Source: Nocardioides daejeonensis (GTDB lineage Bacteria; Actinomycetota; Actinomycetes; Propionibacteriales; Nocardioidaceae). Taken from it: a stretch of 64,000 bases of DNA. The translations under genes and the position numbers were made by a program. Below the pieces are notes generated by a model. That model saw only the letters and a program-made list of their open reading frames with translations. It was not told the DNA's origin and ran no database searches. The stretch covers positions 62,001 to 126,000 of the forward strand of contig NZ_QHKZ01000003.1 in NCBI RefSeq assembly GCF_003194585.1, written 5' to 3'. Below, piece after piece: positions 9,132 through 16,769 of the stretch (position 1 is its first letter; every line of letters begins with the position of its first letter).

Positions 9132-9180
9132 CCGAGGTGGGCGTGCTGGGCGTTTCTAGGGCTCAGCAAACCCACCTCGG
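9132..9180 (-). terminator. Terminator hairpin downstream of the exported-protein gene
   Basis: Outer stem CCGAGGTGGG (9132-9141) pairs perfectly with CCCACCTCGG (9171-9180); an inner stem TGCTG/CAGCA and a loop containing TTTCTAGG continue the structure. It lies about 60 bp after the stop of the gene ending at 9239 and probably terminates it, perhaps in both directions. Confidence 0.6.
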
Positions 9181-9238
9181 TCCTTTAGCCGTCAGCTGGT
9201 TCTGTTCGGATCGAGCACTCCTACGGCGGCCGCGTGCC

Positions 9239-9871
9239 TCACGGCCTGACGCGCGCGTTGGAGATATCGATGTCGACGGTGTTTCCCGAGCCGGGAACGA
9301 CAGCGTTGATCAACCAGGTGTTCAGCCCGCAGTTCTGGAACTTGCCGATGTTGAACTCGCCACTGACGTGACCGCCGACAAAGAGGTTGAAACCACCTTC
9401 CGGCGGCGACTCGATCGGGATGGTGATCGGGTTGACGGTGCGGCAGTGCGAGCCGGTGAACGTCGGGAATCCGGCGATCTTGATGTTGGAGAGCTTGAGG
9501 TGGTAGGTCGCGACCGCGTCCACACGACTCTCGACCTGCCCTGCGCTCAGGTTTCCCGTGATCGGCGCAGCCTCAACGAAGGCGACGTCCGCGGTGACCG
9601 GCAGGAAACCAATCAGGTTGAACTTGGTCCGCGTCCCCGGCAGCGGCATGCTGCCCGTGAACTCGAAGGTCGCGTAGTCCACGTTCGTGCTCAAGGTGGT
9701 CGGGCCGAGCGACACCGTGGAGTCGGTGCTCGCGATGTACGACGAACCACTGGCGTCGTAGTCGATGGGCAGGATCGGTTCTGCCGAGGCCGGTGCCGCG
9801 GCGATGGTCGTCGCCACGGCAGCAGCGCTCACCGCGGCCACGCCGAGGCGAGTCTTCATTCCAAGTTTCAT
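9239..9871 (-). CDS. Secreted protein of unknown function, family A
   Basis: A 210-residue exported protein: the signal peptide MKLGMKTRLGVAAVSAAAVATT... ends in APASAEP, a good signal peptidase I site. The mature part is beta-rich, with two Cys in the blocks GSHCRTVNP and KFQNCGL. The ATG at 9871 is preceded by GGAGAAG. Its C-terminal pattern (GGHVSGEFNIGKFQNC, then VVPGSGNTVDIDI) reappears in the protein encoded at 11106-12062, so the two are probably paralogues. I do not recognise a named domain. Confidence 0.8.
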   Translation of the reverse strand: MKLGMKTRLGVAAVSAAAVATTIAAAPASAEPILPIDYDASGSSYIASTDSTVSLGPTTLSTNVDYATFEFTGSMPLPGTRTKFNLIGFLPVTADVAFVEAAPITGNLSAGQVESRVDAVATYHLKLSNIKIAGFPTFTGSHCRTVNPITIPIESPPEGGFNLFVGGHVSGEFNIGKFQNCGLNTWLINAVVPGSGNTVDIDISNARVRP

Positions 9872-9968
9872 TGATCTTCTCCAGATCTGGGAGCGGTTCT
9901 CTGGCATCCCCCGGGATGCCACAGGCTGTAGGTGGCCCACGGTTGTCGCAGATGACCCCGCGACAACC

Positions 9969-10002
9969 GGGGCACCGGACATTTCTAGGAATCCGGTGCC
10001 CC
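9969..10002 (-). terminator. Terminator hairpin with a CTAG loop
   Basis: Perfect 11-bp stem GGGGCACCGGA / TCCGGTGCCCC around a 12-base loop containing TTTCTAGG, 21 bp past the stop of the gene ending at 10024. Two smaller hairpins lie alongside (9902-9921 and 9941-9968). The CTAG-containing loop also occurs in the hairpins at 9132-9180 and 21715-21752. Confidence 0.65.
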
Positions 10003-10023
10003 GGGCGTCACTCAGCGATCAAC

Positions 10024-10797
10024 TCAGTAGACGTTGATCGGGAAGAAGTGGGTGATCCCACTCTTCGTGTTCGCGGCGTTGTCGTCACCGACCACGAAGT
10101 CACCTTCGAAGTTGGCGGCGTTGCCATCGCCAACCAGCCCAAGGCACGTGCTCCCGCCACCAGCAACGACCACCTTCAGGTTCCCGGTGTAGCCGGTCTC
10201 ATTGACCGACAACGTCTGGTTGCCTTCGTCGAAGGAACCGTTCGCGTAGCCTTCAACCTCGAAGCTGCAGCCCGACGAACCCGTCGTCGCGTACACGTTT
10301 GCTCGCAGCGGAGCACCGGCGGGCCCGCTGATGTAGCCGGGGATCACATCGTTGCCGGAGCTGACAGGCGGATAGCCGTGGATCTCCCAGTCGTTGAGCG
10401 GCACGACGGTCATGTCGAGGTTGACCGGACCCTTGCAACCCTTCCACTCGGAGTGGCTGAAGCCCTCCGGAGTGTTGGCGCGGCTCACGGCCTGGATCGT
10501 CGCGATCGCGTCACCATCCAGGTCGACCGGACCACCATGCACGTTGCCTTCTGCGTGCACCTGCTTGCACCCCATGTTGATGATGTTGTTGCTGGCGTTC
10601 CTGACACTGAACTGGATCGCCATCGCCGTCGGGTCCGACGGGTTGGGGTCAGCTGCGAGGGCGTAGAACGGGTAGTCCGCATCCGCGGACGATCCCGCCA
10701 CTTCAACGGTGGCAGGCGACGCGTGCGCGGCGGCTGCCAGGCCGAGGGTGGCCACGGTCGCACCAGCTGCGGCCAGGCCGATTACCTTGCTTCTCAT
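10024..10797 (-). CDS. Secreted protein of unknown function
   Basis: A 257-residue exported protein with a clear signal peptide (MRSKVIGLAAAGATVATLGLAAAAHAS, AHA cleavage) and five Cys in a beta-rich, Gly/Asn-rich mature region (GCKQ, GCKGP, SGCSFEVEGY, STCLGLVGDG). The start is supported by GAGGAA upstream. It is divergent from the exported protein at 11106, and the gap between them carries two copies of the TTGTCAC palindrome. No named family was recognised; it is likely a surface or extracellular protein. Confidence 0.8.
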   Translation of the reverse strand: MRSKVIGLAAAGATVATLGLAAAAHASPATVEVAGSSADADYPFYALAADPNPSDPTAMAIQFSVRNASNNIINMGCKQVHAEGNVHGGPVDLDGDAIATIQAVSRANTPEGFSHSEWKGCKGPVNLDMTVVPLNDWEIHGYPPVSSGNDVIPGYISGPAGAPLRANVYATTGSSGCSFEVEGYANGSFDEGNQTLSVNETGYTGNLKVVVAGGGSTCLGLVGDGNAANFEGDFVVGDDNAANTKSGITHFFPINVY

Positions 10798-10927
10798 TGG
10801 TTCCTCATTCCTACTCGACGGACGTGACGAACTTCACGCCACGCGGACATGGTGGCCCTACCACCGAGTAGCGCGTCCAGAGCAGGAGCCCCACAAATCA
10901 CCGCTGGACGCAGATTGGATGCGGAAT

Positions 10928-10945
10928 TTGTTAGGTAGGTGACAA
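10928..10945. promoter_or_regulatory. Palindromic operator, copy 2 (imperfect)
   Basis: TTGTTAG-GTAG-GTGACAA: the right half-site is perfect, the left has two mismatches to TTGTCAC, and the spacer is again 4 bp. It is followed by cttttGC, as is copy 3, 77 bp away. Confidence 0.6.
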
Positions 10946-11004
10946 CTTTTGCGCCATGCCTGTCCTCGCACGAGGGCGCGGCGCAGACTCGCCATCGCGA
11001 AAAC

Positions 11005-11022
11005 TTGTCACCCAGCTCACAA
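11005..11022. promoter_or_regulatory. Palindromic operator, copy 3 (imperfect)
   Basis: TTGTCAC-CCAG-CTCACAA: the left half is perfect, the right has two mismatches, and the spacer is 4 bp. It lies 84 bp before the ATG at 11106 and 77 bp from copy 2, roughly seven helical turns. Confidence 0.6.
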
Positions 11023-11105
11023 CTTTTGCCACTTATTCGGCTCAGCGTGCACCAATCCGCTTGAAGCGATTGTGGTGCACCACCGATGGGTGTCACCGTC
11101 CAGCC

Positions 11106-12062
11106 ATGCGTCGTCACCCGTTCTCTACATTGCTCGGCTGCGTCCTACTCGGTGTCAGCTTGCTAGGCAGTGGCACTGCCGACAGCGCGCCAGCGGATGG
11201 TCCGCGGCCCGGTTTGCCGCGGCACACTGAGGCCGGCGGCCGTTGGACCGCCGTGCCACAGGCTGGCGTCGCGGAGACGAAGAGACTCAAGCAGTGGGCG
11301 CGGGTGCCGTTGCAGGCGACAGCCGCCTATTCGATCAATCGGGAGCTACGCGAGCCTGGTGATCCTCGGTATCGGTACTTCGAGACGCGCAACAAGCTCT
11401 ACCTGATCGCCGAGGCGGGCGCTGCGGACACCTATGGACAAACTGCTCCATTCACCGTGCGCACCGTCGCCTTCGGTTCTATACCTGTTGTTGCGACTTT
11501 GCGCCTGGCCCAACGTCGCACTGCCGCCGACCTGCCCGTCCCCTTCGACGTAGTGACTTACGACGAAGGGTGGCCCGAGCCGCTCAAGCCGGCTGGGTGG
11601 GTCACCGCGCACCGCTACTACGACGCACAGTTGCAGGACGAGATAGATCTCGTCATTGAGACGGTGCGTATCGACGGAGTCGATCTTAGGTTGCGCCCCG
11701 GCTGCCGCACCGCGACGCATGCCACCCTCGACCTAGTCGGCAAAGGCTGGTTTCGAGGCGACCCGAACGACCCGGTCGACGAAGACGATCCCGGCGCCTC
11801 AGGCCACTACGCAGCTGGTTCGGGCGGCGTGATAACCGGCACGATCGACATCCCGTCTTTCAGCTCATGCCGGACTCCAAGTGGCGAAGACATCTCGCCG
11901 CTCCTCTCCTCCACTGTCTCCGGCCCCGGTAACGAAGTTGTCCTCACCGTAGGCACACCCCTGTGCCCTCTGCCTCCGTTGGGCGGATACGACGCTCGCA
12001 AGCACTGCGATGCCTCGAACCTTCCAACCACCGAGCTGACCATCCCGCCTCAGCAGTTCTGA
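11106..12062 (+). CDS. Secreted protein of unknown function, family A paralogue
   Basis: A 318-residue exported protein; the signal region MRRHPFSTLLGCVLLGVSLLGSGTADSA is followed by a beta-rich mature protein. The blocks PGCRTATHATLDL, GSGGVITGTIDIPSFSSC and STVSGPGNEVVLTV parallel those in the protein encoded at 9239-9871, so both belong to one unnamed exported family. The ATG at 11106 starts the signal peptide. Directly downstream is the RCC1-like surface protein, probably in the same transcript. Two palindromic operators lie upstream. Confidence 0.8.
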   Translation: MRRHPFSTLLGCVLLGVSLLGSGTADSAPADGPRPGLPRHTEAGGRWTAVPQAGVAETKRLKQWARVPLQATAAYSINRELREPGDPRYRYFETRNKLYLIAEAGAADTYGQTAPFTVRTVAFGSIPVVATLRLAQRRTAADLPVPFDVVTYDEGWPEPLKPAGWVTAHRYYDAQLQDEIDLVIETVRIDGVDLRLRPGCRTATHATLDLVGKGWFRGDPNDPVDEDDPGASGHYAAGSGGVITGTIDIPSFSSCRTPSGEDISPLLSSTVSGPGNEVVLTVGTPLCPLPPLGGYDARKHCDASNLPTTELTIPPQQF

Positions 12063-12100
12063 TCCAACTCACACGCACCGCAACCATCAAAGGAGAGAAC

Positions 12101-13621
12101 ATGTCCACCAAACCCCTCATCCGCAGCATCGCTGCCGCGGGTGTACTGGCTCTGACTGCCGGGTTGCTCGGCGGAATCGCCCACGCGGCGCCCGACCCGG
12201 TCGACGCCGGCCAGGTTGTCTCCTGGGGTCAGACCGGTGCCGACCCGATCTCACTACCTACGGAGCTCGGCTCGACAGCGATCGCAGACGTCGCCGTCTT
12301 CGCTGATCAAGCCGTCTTCCTCACTGCCACTGGCGAAGTGATCATGCGTGAGGTGTACGACGACAACCCAGCGGACGAGGTGCCCGAAGAGCTCGCCGGA
12401 GAGAAGGTCATCTCGATCGCGGCTAGCAGTGCCTACGCGGCACTCACCGAGAGCGGCAAGCTGATCTTCTGGGGCAACGTCGCAAGCCCCAGCACAGATG
12501 TGGGATCGACTCCAGTGAACGAGCTCACCCAGATCGCCCTCGGCCAGCACCACGGGGTGGGGCTCAAAGCCGACGGCACCGTGGTGGCATGGGGAGCCAA
12601 CGCCGACGGCCAGACCGACGTGCCCGGGGACCTCGACGACGTGGTCAAGGTCGTTGCCGGCGACGAGCACTCCTACGCCCTCCGCGCGGACGGCACCGTT
12701 GTGGGCTGGGGACGCAACCAGTTCCAGCAGGTCACTATGCCGGCGGCGGTCGGCGAGCCTGGCAGTGTCGTTGACATCGCCGCACGTGGCGCCGGAGGCT
12801 TGGCTCTGATGAGCGACGGCAGTTTGGTCTCCTGGGGCCAGCAGGCCACGGTCGGGTTCGGCGCGAAGTACAACCTCCCGCCGGCATCGCTGGCTGACAA
12901 GAACGTCACCAGGATTGCTGCGAGCAACACGGGGGCAAACCTGGCCATCGACGACACCGGCGCCATCACGACATGGGGTTCGACGCGGCCAGATGACGTG
13001 CCTGCGGACCTCGACGGCGGCACCATCGCCGAGGTAGCAGTCAGCTCCCAACTGGCCGTGGCAATCCAGCCCGCGGTCATGCCGATCACCAACTCCACTG
13101 TCTCCGGTACCGCGAAGCAGGGTCAGACCCTGACCGGAACACCGGCGACCTTCTCTGGCACCCCCGACGGTGTCAGCACCGAGTGGCTCGCCGACGGCAC
13201 ATCAGTCGCTGAGGGCACCACCCTCGTCCTCACCGCGGCTCACGTCGGCAAGAAGATCACCTTCCGCACCACCGCTAGCACCCCCGAAGGCGACGTCGTC
13301 TCCGACTCCACCCCCACTGCTGCTGTGGCTGCGCTCATCAGCGCCTCGAAGACCGCTATCAACAAGGTCAAGGTCAAGAAGAGCAAGGCGACCATCAAGC
13401 TGAAGGTCACCAGCAGCACCGGCACCCCGACCGGCAAGGTCAAGGTCGAGGTGAAGAAGGGGAAGAAGAAGGTCTTCTCCAAGAACGTCAAGCTCAAGAA
13501 CGGCGGCGCAAAGGTGGTGCTCAAGAAGCTCAAGAAGGGCAAGTACAAGATCACCGCGAAGTACGCCGGCTCCAAGGCTCACAAGGCATCCAACGCGAAG
13601 GGCAAGTTCCGCGTGAAGTGA
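12101..13621 (+). CDS. Secreted RCC1-like beta-propeller protein with Ig-like, Lys-rich C terminus
   Basis: A 506-residue exported protein; the start is fixed by AAGGAG seven bases upstream and the signal peptide ends in AHAAPD. Residues about 35-325 hold RCC1-type blade repeats (HGVGLKADGTVVAWGANADGQ; HSYALRADGTVVGWGRNQFQQ). Next is an Ig-like domain (STVSGTAKQGQTLTGTPATF) and, last, a beta-sandwich (TPTGKVKVEVKKGKKKV) extremely rich in lysine. The same two C-terminal domains, arginine-rich instead, end the copper amine oxidase relative at 21.4 kb. It is likely a cell-surface or matrix protein; partner unknown. Confidence 0.85.
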   Translation: MSTKPLIRSIAAAGVLALTAGLLGGIAHAAPDPVDAGQVVSWGQTGADPISLPTELGSTAIADVAVFADQAVFLTATGEVIMREVYDDNPADEVPEELAGEKVISIAASSAYAALTESGKLIFWGNVASPSTDVGSTPVNELTQIALGQHHGVGLKADGTVVAWGANADGQTDVPGDLDDVVKVVAGDEHSYALRADGTVVGWGRNQFQQVTMPAAVGEPGSVVDIAARGAGGLALMSDGSLVSWGQQATVGFGAKYNLPPASLADKNVTRIAASNTGANLAIDDTGAITTWGSTRPDDVPADLDGGTIAEVAVSSQLAVAIQPAVMPITNSTVSGTAKQGQTLTGTPATFSGTPDGVSTEWLADGTSVAEGTTLVLTAAHVGKKITFRTTASTPEGDVVSDSTPTAAVAALISASKTAINKVKVKKSKATIKLKVTSSTGTPTGKVKVEVKKGKKKVFSKNVKLKNGGAKVVLKKLKKGKYKITAKYAGSKAHKASNAKGKFRVK

Positions 13622-13636
13622 TCGCGTCGTTCTGAC

Positions 13637-13675
13637 GGTGTGGGGTAGGTGCCTTCGGCGCACCTACCCCACACC
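13637..13675 (+). terminator. Strong terminator after the RCC1-like gene
   Basis: A perfect 16-bp stem (13637-13652 with 13660-13675, arms GGTGTGGGGTAGGTGC and its complement) and a 7-base loop containing TTCG, 15 bp after the stop. No long T run follows, as is usual in high-GC actinobacteria. Confidence 0.85.
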
Positions 13676-13974
13676 TGTCAATCCGAAGGAGACGCAGCAA
13701 CACCTCCGCCATGGCGGCATCTGAGCCTCGCTGTCGTCACACAGCTGCTGGCGAAGCCAGTGTCACTCACAAGGCCAGAGGCACTGGGCAGCGTCACTGG
13801 CGGGGGAATGGGGCAGGGCGTCTTGACGCCACCGCGACGACCTGGTCGTCCTAGCTTGGCCGATCCTAGGACCCGCTGACAACCGCATCAACACAGCTCC
13901 GGCAAACGCAGCAGCCCCAACTCTTTCGCTATTCCTCTGCGCCTCGGTGTTCGCAAACCGTTTGGGATCTACCC
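13676..13974. other. Gap before the defence operon
   Basis: About 300 bp between the propeller-gene terminator and the stop of the SMC gene. I see no supported gene. It may hold the left junction of the inserted SIR2-SMC block, but no direct repeat or att site was found by eye. Confidence 0.4.
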
Positions 13975-16182
13975 CTAGGCGCTAAGGATCCGCCGAGCTT
14001 GATCTAGCACGATTGGCACTGTCCTGGATTCAATCTCGGGTCCGCTTCGACTCCAGCCAACGAACTCGTGAACGATCAAGTCTTCGCCAACGGCTCGACC
14101 CGCCAGCTTCCTCTCCAAGAGTCCGGCGAAGCGCGCATCGTGGGTCCCGAGCACCAGTTGCCGATCGCGCCGGAGGTGTCGCGCTAGGTCTGCGAACCCA
14201 AGGACATTTACGTCATCCATTGCTTGAAGGGGATCGTCGAGAAGGACGAATGGAAGTCCGTTCGGGCCTGCCGCCCACCCGAGGGCGAGGAACGCGGACA
14301 GGACGACGATATTCGCCTGAGCCGAGGAGAAGATCAGCATCGGGTTGACGCTGACGTTGCGATCGGCGTCGGTAACTGTTGCGGTGGCCGTTCCTCGCGA
14401 GCGGAACGACTCGACGGTGAAACTCAGATTCGTGAACGCAGGATGAGGATCCAAGCGCGCGTACACGTCGTTCATCAGCGGTTCCAATGCGGCGAACCGG
14501 CGCCGGAAGATGTCTTCGTTGGCTGACTTCGTGGCTTCGTGGAGTGTAACGCTGGCGGTTGCAGCGCGACGTGCGCGCTCGCTGGCGGATCTTGCTTGTT
14601 CGACGCGGAGCGACGCTGCCGACAGGCTTTCCTCAAGCCGAGGGATCGCGTTGGCGCGCTCAGCAACCAGACGATTGGAGGCTTGGTGCCGTGCAAACTC
14701 CTCGACTGCAGCGTCAAGCGCGGTGCATACCGGCTGCAGGTGGGTGACAAGTTCGAGGACGGATCGAAGGTCGTTCAGGGCCGTCTCATACTCGGCGGCG
14801 CTTGAGCGGCCGTTGACTCGCCTCACATTCCCCGCTGCGGCGGGTCTCACAAGTTGTGCCTTCCAGAGAGCCGCAGCTTCAGCTTGCAGCTTCTCAACGC
14901 TCGCCAGGTCCCTGGCCTTTTTGCTTGCCTGCTGCCGAGCTTCCGCCAACCTTCGACGCGCTGCAGCCAGCTTCTCGGACGCCGCGTCACGATGGTTGGT
15001 TGAGAACAGAACTGCTGTGTCCGCGTCTGCCAACGCCGCGGAGTTTGCGGCCCTTGCCTCGAGTCCGCTCCGAACTACGCGCGGGTCGACCAGGGTCTCG
15101 CAGACCGGACAGGGGACCGACTCCTCGGTATGAGACAAGAAGGGAATCGCCGATGCGCTGAGGCGGGCAAGTGCGTCACTGGTTGCCAAGACCCGGTCAC
15201 GGGTTTGTTCTGCCGAAGAAGCGAGATGGCTCGCGTTTTGAAAAGCGGCCTCAGCTTCGGCCAGAAGCGATTCTGCAGCGGCAACCTCGCCTTCCGCGGC
15301 ATCCAAAATCGATCCAGCCAGGCCTGAGATCTCAGCTCGAAGCTGTACCTCCAAGTTGCGGAACCTTGCAATCTCGGCGGTAAGGAGTCGTTCATTCCAA
15401 CTAGCATCTGCGGCCGCCGGCACGAGAGTTCCTGGGTACTGTGCACAAAGGGCCGTCGTGAGGCTGTGCAAGTCGGACGTCTCGACTGCACGGTCCACTT
15501 GCGCGCGGGCAGTCTCTAACTGCTCAGCCAGGGAGTCTCGTTGCCTGGTTGCGCTCTCGAGGTCGGCCGTTGCGCGTTTCACGTCGTCGCGGGTCAGGTT
15601 GCGTCGGGCCTGAACAACGCGTTCGACCTGATCAAGCGCATCGAGCCCGAGGAGGCGCATCAACTGGCGGTAACGCTCGTCGGGTTTAGTCTGGAGAAGC
15701 TGGCGAAGGTCATCTTGTTGGAGGAGGCCACTCGTGTGCAGCACTTCTTCGAGCGCTAGCGGCCCTGGGGCGAGAAGGCCTTGAAGGTCTTGGTAGGCCG
15801 CGGGGCCCTCTAGACGGACCTCGTCGCGCTCTAGCTCGAGGACGGAGCTACGGCCGTCTCCCTGTCGCGTCACGCGAACGATGCCGGTGGCGGTTTCTAG
15901 GGTGGCCTCCACCGACGCTGGCCGGGTGCCCCCAAAGGCATTGGTCAGGTACAGGTCGGCTTTGCGCAATCTGTAGGTGCCGAGTCGAGGCAGATCATCG
16001 GTTAGGAGCCACTGGACAGCATCGAAGATGCTCGTCTTGCCGCTTCCGTTCGGGCCATGCAACAGGACAGCGGAGGCATCAAAGTCGAGAGTCACGGGGC
16101 GGTTGAACCCGCGGAAGTTGGAGATTGTCATCCTGAGCAACCGCGGACGCTGATATCGAGGTAGGACCTCGTAATTGTTCAT
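13975..16182 (-). CDS. Rad50/SbcC-like SMC ATPase (LmuB-like)
   Basis: A 735-residue SMC-type ATPase, third gene of a SIR2-containing operon. Walker A GPNGSGKT is at 43-50, preceded by the Rad50-type ISNFRGF block; two long coiled-coil arms flank a zinc hook CPVC (358-361); the signature region is SSAQANIVVLSAF and Walker B FVLLDD is at about 645-650. In Lamassu/ABC-3C systems such a protein (LmuB) is thought to sense invading DNA and release the effector. The start overlaps the preceding stop (ATGA). Base composition is visibly less GC-rich than the neighbours, suggesting transfer. Confidence 0.88.
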   Translation of the reverse strand: MNNYEVLPRYQRPRLLRMTISNFRGFNRPVTLDFDASAVLLHGPNGSGKTSIFDAVQWLLTDDLPRLGTYRLRKADLYLTNAFGGTRPASVEATLETATGIVRVTRQGDGRSSVLELERDEVRLEGPAAYQDLQGLLAPGPLALEEVLHTSGLLQQDDLRQLLQTKPDERYRQLMRLLGLDALDQVERVVQARRNLTRDDVKRATADLESATRQRDSLAEQLETARAQVDRAVETSDLHSLTTALCAQYPGTLVPAAADASWNERLLTAEIARFRNLEVQLRAEISGLAGSILDAAEGEVAAAESLLAEAEAAFQNASHLASSAEQTRDRVLATSDALARLSASAIPFLSHTEESVPCPVCETLVDPRVVRSGLEARAANSAALADADTAVLFSTNHRDAASEKLAAARRRLAEARQQASKKARDLASVEKLQAEAAALWKAQLVRPAAAGNVRRVNGRSSAAEYETALNDLRSVLELVTHLQPVCTALDAAVEEFARHQASNRLVAERANAIPRLEESLSAASLRVEQARSASERARRAATASVTLHEATKSANEDIFRRRFAALEPLMNDVYARLDPHPAFTNLSFTVESFRSRGTATATVTDADRNVSVNPMLIFSSAQANIVVLSAFLALGWAAGPNGLPFVLLDDPLQAMDDVNVLGFADLARHLRRDRQLVLGTHDARFAGLLERKLAGRAVGEDLIVHEFVGWSRSGPEIESRTVPIVLDQARRILSA

Positions 16183-16769
16183 CGCTCGTCGTCTTCCTTA
16201 GAGCCGTCATCAGATGATTCGTCTCGGCCGAGGCCCAACGCGAAGTCGGTAAGAACTGAAGTGATTAAGTCTTGCTCGATCCCGTCCGCGCGGAGCAGAT
16301 TTTCGAGTTCCTTGAGCGGCTCACGTAGGGCGCCGTAATGCGGAGGTTCTGGAAGCGGAAGGAGTGGCCGAAGCGCTCTCGAAAGCGCGGCCTTCGTCGG
16401 TTCAACCTCGACGCGCACAAGTCGCCGAACTTGGCGGAGGTTGTTCGTAATGTTCGCGAGTGCCTCGGTCTGCTCTCGCGCGGCACCCTGCGCGCATAGC
16501 AGGACCGCGAAAGTGTCCCAACGCTTGCTTGCGGGTCCCGCCTCTGCGACGCGAGTACTGAGGAGCCGGCTTACTGACGGATGAACGTCTATTAAGCCGT
16601 CGATGGCAACTGGCGCGGCGACTGCGGCGATGTTGTCCTGATTCTCGGCTAGAAGAACGGCTTCTCCGTCGACGGTGTCATAGAAGACGCTATAGCCGCT
16701 CTCAGTCAGTACGAGTTCGGCCAGTTCGAGAAGCCCAAGGTCCGCCGTTGGAGCTTGCTGCTCACTCAC
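16179..16769 (-). CDS. Middle component of the SIR2-SMC operon (LmuC-like)
   Basis: A 196-residue soluble, acidic protein between the SIR2 and SMC genes, overlapping both by four bases. No catalytic motif is visible. Position, size and tight coupling match the small accessory subunit of Lamassu (LmuC) or the middle component of ABC-3C systems; this rests on context, as the sequence alone is not diagnostic. The C terminus is strongly acidic (RDESSDDGSKEDDER). Confidence 0.7.
   Translation of the reverse strand: MSEQQAPTADLGLLELAELVLTESGYSVFYDTVDGEAVLLAENQDNIAAVAAPVAIDGLIDVHPSVSRLLSTRVAEAGPASKRWDTFAVLLCAQGAAREQTEALANITNNLRQVRRLVRVEVEPTKAALSRALRPLLPLPEPPHYGALREPLKELENLLRADGIEQDLITSVLTDFALGLGRDESSDDGSKEDDER

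Larger units (their letters stand above)
10798..11105. other. Divergent promoter region with two operator copies
   Basis: This 308-bp gap separates two divergent exported-protein genes. It holds palindrome copies 2 and 3 and no convincing ORF; an in-frame extension of the right-hand gene back to 10956 has no coding features. Confidence 0.6.

Noticed and set aside
14741..14757. GTGACAAG inside the SMC gene as an eighth operator
   Set aside because: Only one half-site is present, without an opposing TTGTCAC at four bases, and it is coding sequence.
13975..16182. Housekeeping SbcC or RecN
   Set aside because: At 735 residues it is shorter than SbcC, no sbcD is adjacent, and it is coupled to a SIR2 gene through a middle gene.
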